Source of the DNA: Haemophilus parahaemolyticus | Lineage (GTDB): Bacteria > Pseudomonadota > Gammaproteobacteria > Enterobacterales > Pasteurellaceae | DNA length: 26,853 bases | Direction of reading: 5' to 3' | NCBI RefSeq assembly: GCF_018373095.1 | Contig: NZ_JAHAHT010000015.1 | Coordinates: 1-26,853, forward strand | In this document: positions 23,939 to 26,853 of the stretch, one piece after another | How positions within the stretch are numbered: position 1 is the stretch's first letter | Layout: every line of letters starts with the position of its first letter | Notes under the pieces: model-generated | Database searches by the model: none | What the model was told of the DNA's origin: nothing | The model's input: only the letters and a program-made list of their open reading frames with translations | Translations under genes and position numbers: made by a program

Positions 23939-25489
23939 TTAGCCTTTTTTCACCTTTAAATGTGCCACTTTATGAGCACGATAAATCGCATTGATTGCGT
24001 GAATTAATGCACGAGCGGAAGATTCTACAATATCTGTCGCTAAACCCACGCCGTGGAATTTACGTCCTTCGTGTTCTACCACAATATCTACTTGTCCTAA
24101 TGCTTCTGCTCCCTCGCCTTTGGCTGTGAGGTTGTAGTGTGACATTTTTATGTCTAACCCTGTGATTTTTAAAATCGCATTGAATACTGCATCTACAGGG
24201 CCATTACCGCCATTTGATACCTGGCTTAATTTTTCGCCATCAAGCTCAACCTGTACGAAGGCTGAAGCTGGCAAGGTGCTGATGGTTTGCGAAGTAATCA
24301 CATCTAATTTCAAACGATCTTCATCGCCAGATCGCATATCAATGAATGCAAGGGCTTCCAAATCATAATCGAATACTTGACCTTTTTTATCTGCAAGCTC
24401 AAGGAAGGCAGTATAGAGTTTATCTAAATCGTAATCGCTGTCTTGGTAACCCATTTCTGCCATATGATTTCTTACTGCAGCACGTCCTGAACGAGCGGTT
24501 AAATTTAATTTTTCTTTTTTCAAGCCAATGGTTTCTGGCGACATAATTTCGTAAGTGTTTTTGTTTTTCACCATCCCATCTTGGTGGATGCCTGATGAGT
24601 GAGCAAAAGCATTGCTACCCACAATCGCTTTATTCGGTTGAATTGGCATATTGCAAAGTTGGCTCACCATTTGGCTTACTCGGTGAATTTCTTGCGTATT
24701 AATGCGAGTATCCAAGCCGTTGAACATATCTTGACGTGTTTTGATTGCCATTACCACTTCTTCAAGTGCAGTATTCCCCGCACGTTCACCGATGCCGTTA
24801 ATGGTACATTCAATTTGGCGAGCACCGTTTAACACTGCGGTTAAAGAGTTTGCGGTTGCCATTCCTAAATCATTATGGCAGTGCACCGAAATTACAGCTT
24901 TGTCGATATTTGGCACGCGGTTGACTACATCGGCGATAATGCTGCCGTATTGGGTTGGTAAGCAATAGCCTACAGTGTCTGGGATATTTACCGTCGTTGC
25001 TCCCGCTTTAATCGCAGCTTCAACAATACGGCAGATATTATCAATCCCTGTACGTCCTGCATCTTCACACGAAAATTCGACATCATTAGTGTAACCTCTT
25101 GCACGTTTTACTGCGTGAATCGCCATTGCTACCACATCTTCAAAAGAACGTTTGAGTTTCGCTTCAACATGTAGAGCAGAAGTTGCAATGAAGGTATGAA
25201 TACGAAACGCTTCCGCCACTTTTAATGCTTCCGCTGCCACATCAATATCTTTATCTACTGCACGAGAAAGTGCACAAACACGGCTGTTTTTGATGTTTTG
25301 AGCAATAGTTTTGACTGAGTCGAAATCACCTGCCGAAGAAACAGGAAATCCCACTTCCATGACATCCACGCCTAAACGTTCTAATGCCAATGCGATTTGT
25401 AATTTCTCTTTTACAGTTAAACTGGCTTTCAGTGCCTGCTCGCCGTCACGAAGGGTGGTATCGAAAATAATTACATTATTGTTTGCCAT
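23939..25489 (-). CDS. leuA: 2-isopropylmalate synthase
   Basis: First committed step of leucine synthesis: condenses 2-oxoisovalerate with acetyl-CoA. It has 516 residues (E. coli 523). The TIM-barrel signature DTTLRDGEQ starts at residue 10 and gives the metal-binding Asp; HCHNDLGMATANS (~203-215) gives the metal-binding His pair; NGIGERAGN follows. The C-terminal third is the LeuA allosteric domain that senses leucine. The ATG at 25489 (MANNNVIIFD) is 7-8 bases after AAGGAA; another ATG at 25495 is too close to that site. leuBCD do not follow within the window; a hairpin and the siderophore ATPase gene do. Expression is probably controlled by the attenuator at 25529-25653. Confidence 0.96.
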   Translation of the reverse strand: MANNNVIIFDTTLRDGEQALKASLTVKEKLQIALALERLGVDVMEVGFPVSSAGDFDSVKTIAQNIKNSRVCALSRAVDKDIDVAAEALKVAEAFRIHTFIATSALHVEAKLKRSFEDVVAMAIHAVKRARGYTNDVEFSCEDAGRTGIDNICRIVEAAIKAGATTVNIPDTVGYCLPTQYGSIIADVVNRVPNIDKAVISVHCHNDLGMATANSLTAVLNGARQIECTINGIGERAGNTALEEVVMAIKTRQDMFNGLDTRINTQEIHRVSQMVSQLCNMPIQPNKAIVGSNAFAHSSGIHQDGMVKNKNTYEIMSPETIGLKKEKLNLTARSGRAAVRNHMAEMGYQDSDYDLDKLYTAFLELADKKGQVFDYDLEALAFIDMRSGDEDRLKLDVITSQTISTLPASAFVQVELDGEKLSQVSNGGNGPVDAVFNAILKITGLDIKMSHYNLTAKGEGAEALGQVDIVVEHEGRKFHGVGLATDIVESSARALIHAINAIYRAHKVAHLKVKKG

Positions 25490-25528
25490 AAACATTTCCT
25501 TATAAACGTTCGTTTATTGTGTTCAGAA

Positions 25529-25557
25529 TAAAAAAAACCCACATACGAGTATGCGGG
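25529..25557 (-). terminator. leu attenuator terminator
   Basis: Minus strand: CCCGCATA / TATGTGGG stem (one G-T pair) with a CGAG loop, directly followed by eight T. It lies between the leader peptide and leuA. Its 5' arm is shared with the antiterminator pairing described in findings. Confidence 0.88.
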
Positions 25558-25608
25558 CAAAGTTTGGATAGTGAACTGACTTCCTTCAGATAAACCTTAG
25601 CCTCGCAT
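25551..25608 (-). promoter_or_regulatory. leu attenuator antiterminator pairing
   Basis: Minus-strand segment ATGCGAGGCTAAGGTTT (25608-25592), which covers the last three codons and stop of the leader peptide, can pair with AAACTTTGCCCGCAT (25565-25551). That gives 5+3+3+3 = 14 base pairs with single-base bulges. The second segment includes the 5' arm of the terminator, so the two structures exclude each other. Confidence 0.7.
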
Positions 25609-25653
25609 GAAATACGATAACAGAGATAATCGGAGTGAAAGTAGTTTTTCCAT
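25597..25653 (-). CDS. leuL: leu operon leader peptide
   Basis: 18-residue reading frame MEKLLSLRLSLLSYFMRG ending in TAA, about 43 bases downstream of the predicted transcription start and about 108 bases before leuA. Six of the 18 residues are leucine (codons CTA, CTT, CTC, TTA, CTG, TTA), clustered at positions 4-12, as expected of a ribosome-stalling attenuator peptide. There is no clear Shine-Dalgarno (upstream bases are CACACAACACAC), which is a weak point. No function as a protein is expected. It is too short for most automatic gene callers. Confidence 0.85.
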   Translation of the reverse strand: MEKLLSLRLSLLSYFMRG

Positions 25654-25702
25654 GTGTGTTGTGTGTGTTTATGTTTGCATTATTATTCAGTTGATGTGCC
25701 TT

Positions 25703-25730
25703 ATCATAGCGGTAAAAAAAACTATGTCAA
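25703..25730 (-). promoter_or_regulatory. leuL-leuA promoter
   Basis: Minus strand: consensus TTGACA (25725-25730), 16-base spacer, TATGAT (25703-25708). It would give a leader of about 165 bases to the end of the attenuator. Confidence 0.75.
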
Positions 25731-25739
25731 TAGCACTTT

Positions 25740-26030
25740 TCACTTACACAAACGTTTTTATTGTGATTTTTTAAACTAAAAAAAGCATAAAAAACTAATT
25801 ATATGCAATTAAATAGTTTTAAATATAATGAATATTTAAAGCTTGCCATATAAAAGTGAGATAGAATTACAAATAGAGGATTTTTTCGCTTTACAATTAA
25901 TTTACGAAAAAAATAAATTACTCTTTGATCTATTTTATAAGAAATAGTTATTTCCTTTGCTGTAGTAAGGGAAATTTGATAGCCTAACGGTCATTATGCT
26001 CAAATCCCCAATTGTAAAGGAAAGTAAAGA
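25740..26030. other. AT-rich intergenic region between leuA leader and HAD gene
   Basis: No gene found on either strand. It holds two inverted repeats: TTTAAATA-N7-TATTTAAA (25818-25840) and ATTTCCTTT-N8-AAGGGAAAT (25950-25975, with one G-T pair). Either could be an operator or hairpin for the downstream gene. No convincing promoter pair for the HAD gene could be picked. Confidence 0.4.
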
Positions 26031-26843
26031 ATGACACTCCCATTTAAAGCAATTATTTCTGATTTAGACGGCACTTTACTTAATGCTGAACATAAAATTG
26101 GCGATTTTACTATTAAAATATTAAGCGAACTATCTCAAAAAGGTGTGGATGTTTATATTGCCACAGGTCGAAATTTACCCGATGTGCAGCATATTATTCG
26201 TAAAGTGAATGTGGATGAAGCGATGTTAGTCACCTCAAATGGTGCACGAGCGAATTTTCTTTCGGGTGAATGTGTCTTAAACCATCACTTACCTGAAGAT
26301 CTTGCCGTTGAGCTTATGCAAGTAGAATTTGACTCCTCACGCATTTGTTTAAACACTTATCAAGGTGATGAGTGGTTTATCAACATTGATTTAGAATCGC
26401 TACGCAAATTCCACAAAGATTCGGGCTTTACCTATCAAGTGGTCGATTTTAAACATCATCACGGCAAGCAAACAGAAAAAGTCTTTTTCATCGGCAAAGA
26501 ATTAGCAGACCTTTTGCCCATTGAGAAAAAAATCCGAGCTCAATATGGCGATCAAGTTTATATGGTCTACTCCACGCCACAATGTTTAGAAGTGATGAAC
26601 AAGGGTGTTTCCAAAGCCAATGCCTTAGAAGAACTTGCCGAACGCCGAGGCTACACCTTAAAAGATTGCCTTGTTTTTGGCGATGGGATGAATGATTTTG
26701 AAATGCTAAAACAAGCAGGAAAAGGTTGCGTGATGGGCAATGCAGATCCGCGTTTAAAAGAAGCATTACCAAACAATGAAGTGATTGGGTTTAATAAAGA
26801 TGAAGCGGTGGCAAGATATATTCAGAAAGTGTTTGATTTATAA
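26031..26843 (+). CDS. yigL: Cof-type HAD phosphatase, YigL-like
   Basis: Cytoplasmic HAD-IIB phosphatase, 270 residues. In E. coli YigL dephosphorylates pyridoxal phosphate and sugar phosphates and helps relieve sugar-phosphate stress. Motif I is ISDLDGTLL with nucleophile Asp11 and acid/base Asp13. Motif II is VTSNGA (~65-70). Lys in GVSKANAL serves motif III, and motif IV is VFGDGMNDFEML (~216-227). The type IIB cap lies between motifs II and III. The segment around CLEVMNKGVSKANALEEL and AGKGCVMGNADPRLKEALP follows YigL more closely than YidA or YbiV, hence the name; the exact substrate is inferred. Strong ribosome site AAAGGAAAG. The gene is complete and ends 10 bases before the window does. 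Confidence 0.9.
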   Translation: MTLPFKAIISDLDGTLLNAEHKIGDFTIKILSELSQKGVDVYIATGRNLPDVQHIIRKVNVDEAMLVTSNGARANFLSGECVLNHHLPEDLAVELMQVEFDSSRICLNTYQGDEWFINIDLESLRKFHKDSGFTYQVVDFKHHHGKQTEKVFFIGKELADLLPIEKKIRAQYGDQVYMVYSTPQCLEVMNKGVSKANALEELAERRGYTLKDCLVFGDGMNDFEMLKQAGKGCVMGNADPRLKEALPNNEVIGFNKDEAVARYIQKVFDL

Positions 26844-26853
26844 TCTTATTTAT

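Noticed and set aside
1..26853. Search for CRISPR arrays, tRNA/rRNA genes, insertion sequences, phage or toxin-antitoxin modules
   Set aside because: None visible: no regularly spaced repeats, no cloverleaf-like spacer sequence, no transposase or integrase frames; gene content is core metabolism throughout.

Overview
The window looks like chromosomal core DNA of a Pasteurellaceae species (gamma-proteobacteria, roughly 40% GC). Two things point there. Gene content and proteins match the Haemophilus/Actinobacillus/Mannheimia group: an HktE-type catalase, tandem ferritins, and yciCBA. In addition, the 9-base DNA uptake signal ACAAGCGGT occurs seven times exactly, against only two copies of the Haemophilus-type AAGTGCGGT. 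This places the organism in the Actinobacillus pleuropneumoniae-type uptake-signal clade (A. pleuropneumoniae, Mannheimia haemolytica, Glaesserella parasuis and relatives). The species cannot be fixed from the sequence alone. I see no rRNA, tRNA, prophage, insertion sequence, integrase or CRISPR array.

Layout. 1-2.1 kb: the 3' part of malQ (glycogen/maltodextrin metabolism), then a YczE-type membrane protein gene with its own promoter inside an inverted repeat. 2.1-6.0 kb: metG (minus) and a divergent catalase gene with an OxyR-like operator. 6.0-7.9 kb: cca and ppiB (minus). 8.0-10.7 kb: ppc (plus). 10.7-11.2 kb: a decayed membrane-protein remnant. 11.2-14.8 kb: a minus-strand run of rnt, a Na+/H+ antiporter-type permease, ttcA and yfbV. 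14.9-19.1 kb: plus-strand yciC-yciB-yciA, then cydC-hflD. 19.2-21.7 kb: gyrB. 21.8-22.8 kb: two overlapping ferritin genes (minus), with an operator-like inverted repeat upstream. 23.0-23.8 kb: a lone siderophore-type ABC ATPase (minus). 23.9-25.7 kb: leuA (minus) preceded by a complete transcription attenuator with an 18-residue leucine-rich leader peptide. 26.0-26.8 kb: a YigL-type HAD phosphatase (plus).

Function. Most genes are unlinked housekeeping functions separated by strong, often two-way, hairpin terminators. One theme is oxidative-stress and iron handling: catalase, two ferritins, a siderophore ATPase and CydC (cytochrome bd assembly). Another is RNA maintenance: cca, rnt, ttcA and metG.

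No undescribed multi-gene system is evident. The most informative non-coding find is the leu attenuator. Its antiterminator segment lies over the last codons and stop codon of the leader peptide, so the expected mechanism can be read directly from the sequence. Other points worth a check are the OxyR site at the catalase promoter, the ATGAGA-type repeats by the ferritin operon, the frameshifted membrane-gene remnant, and the cca start site set directly behind the ppiB terminator.
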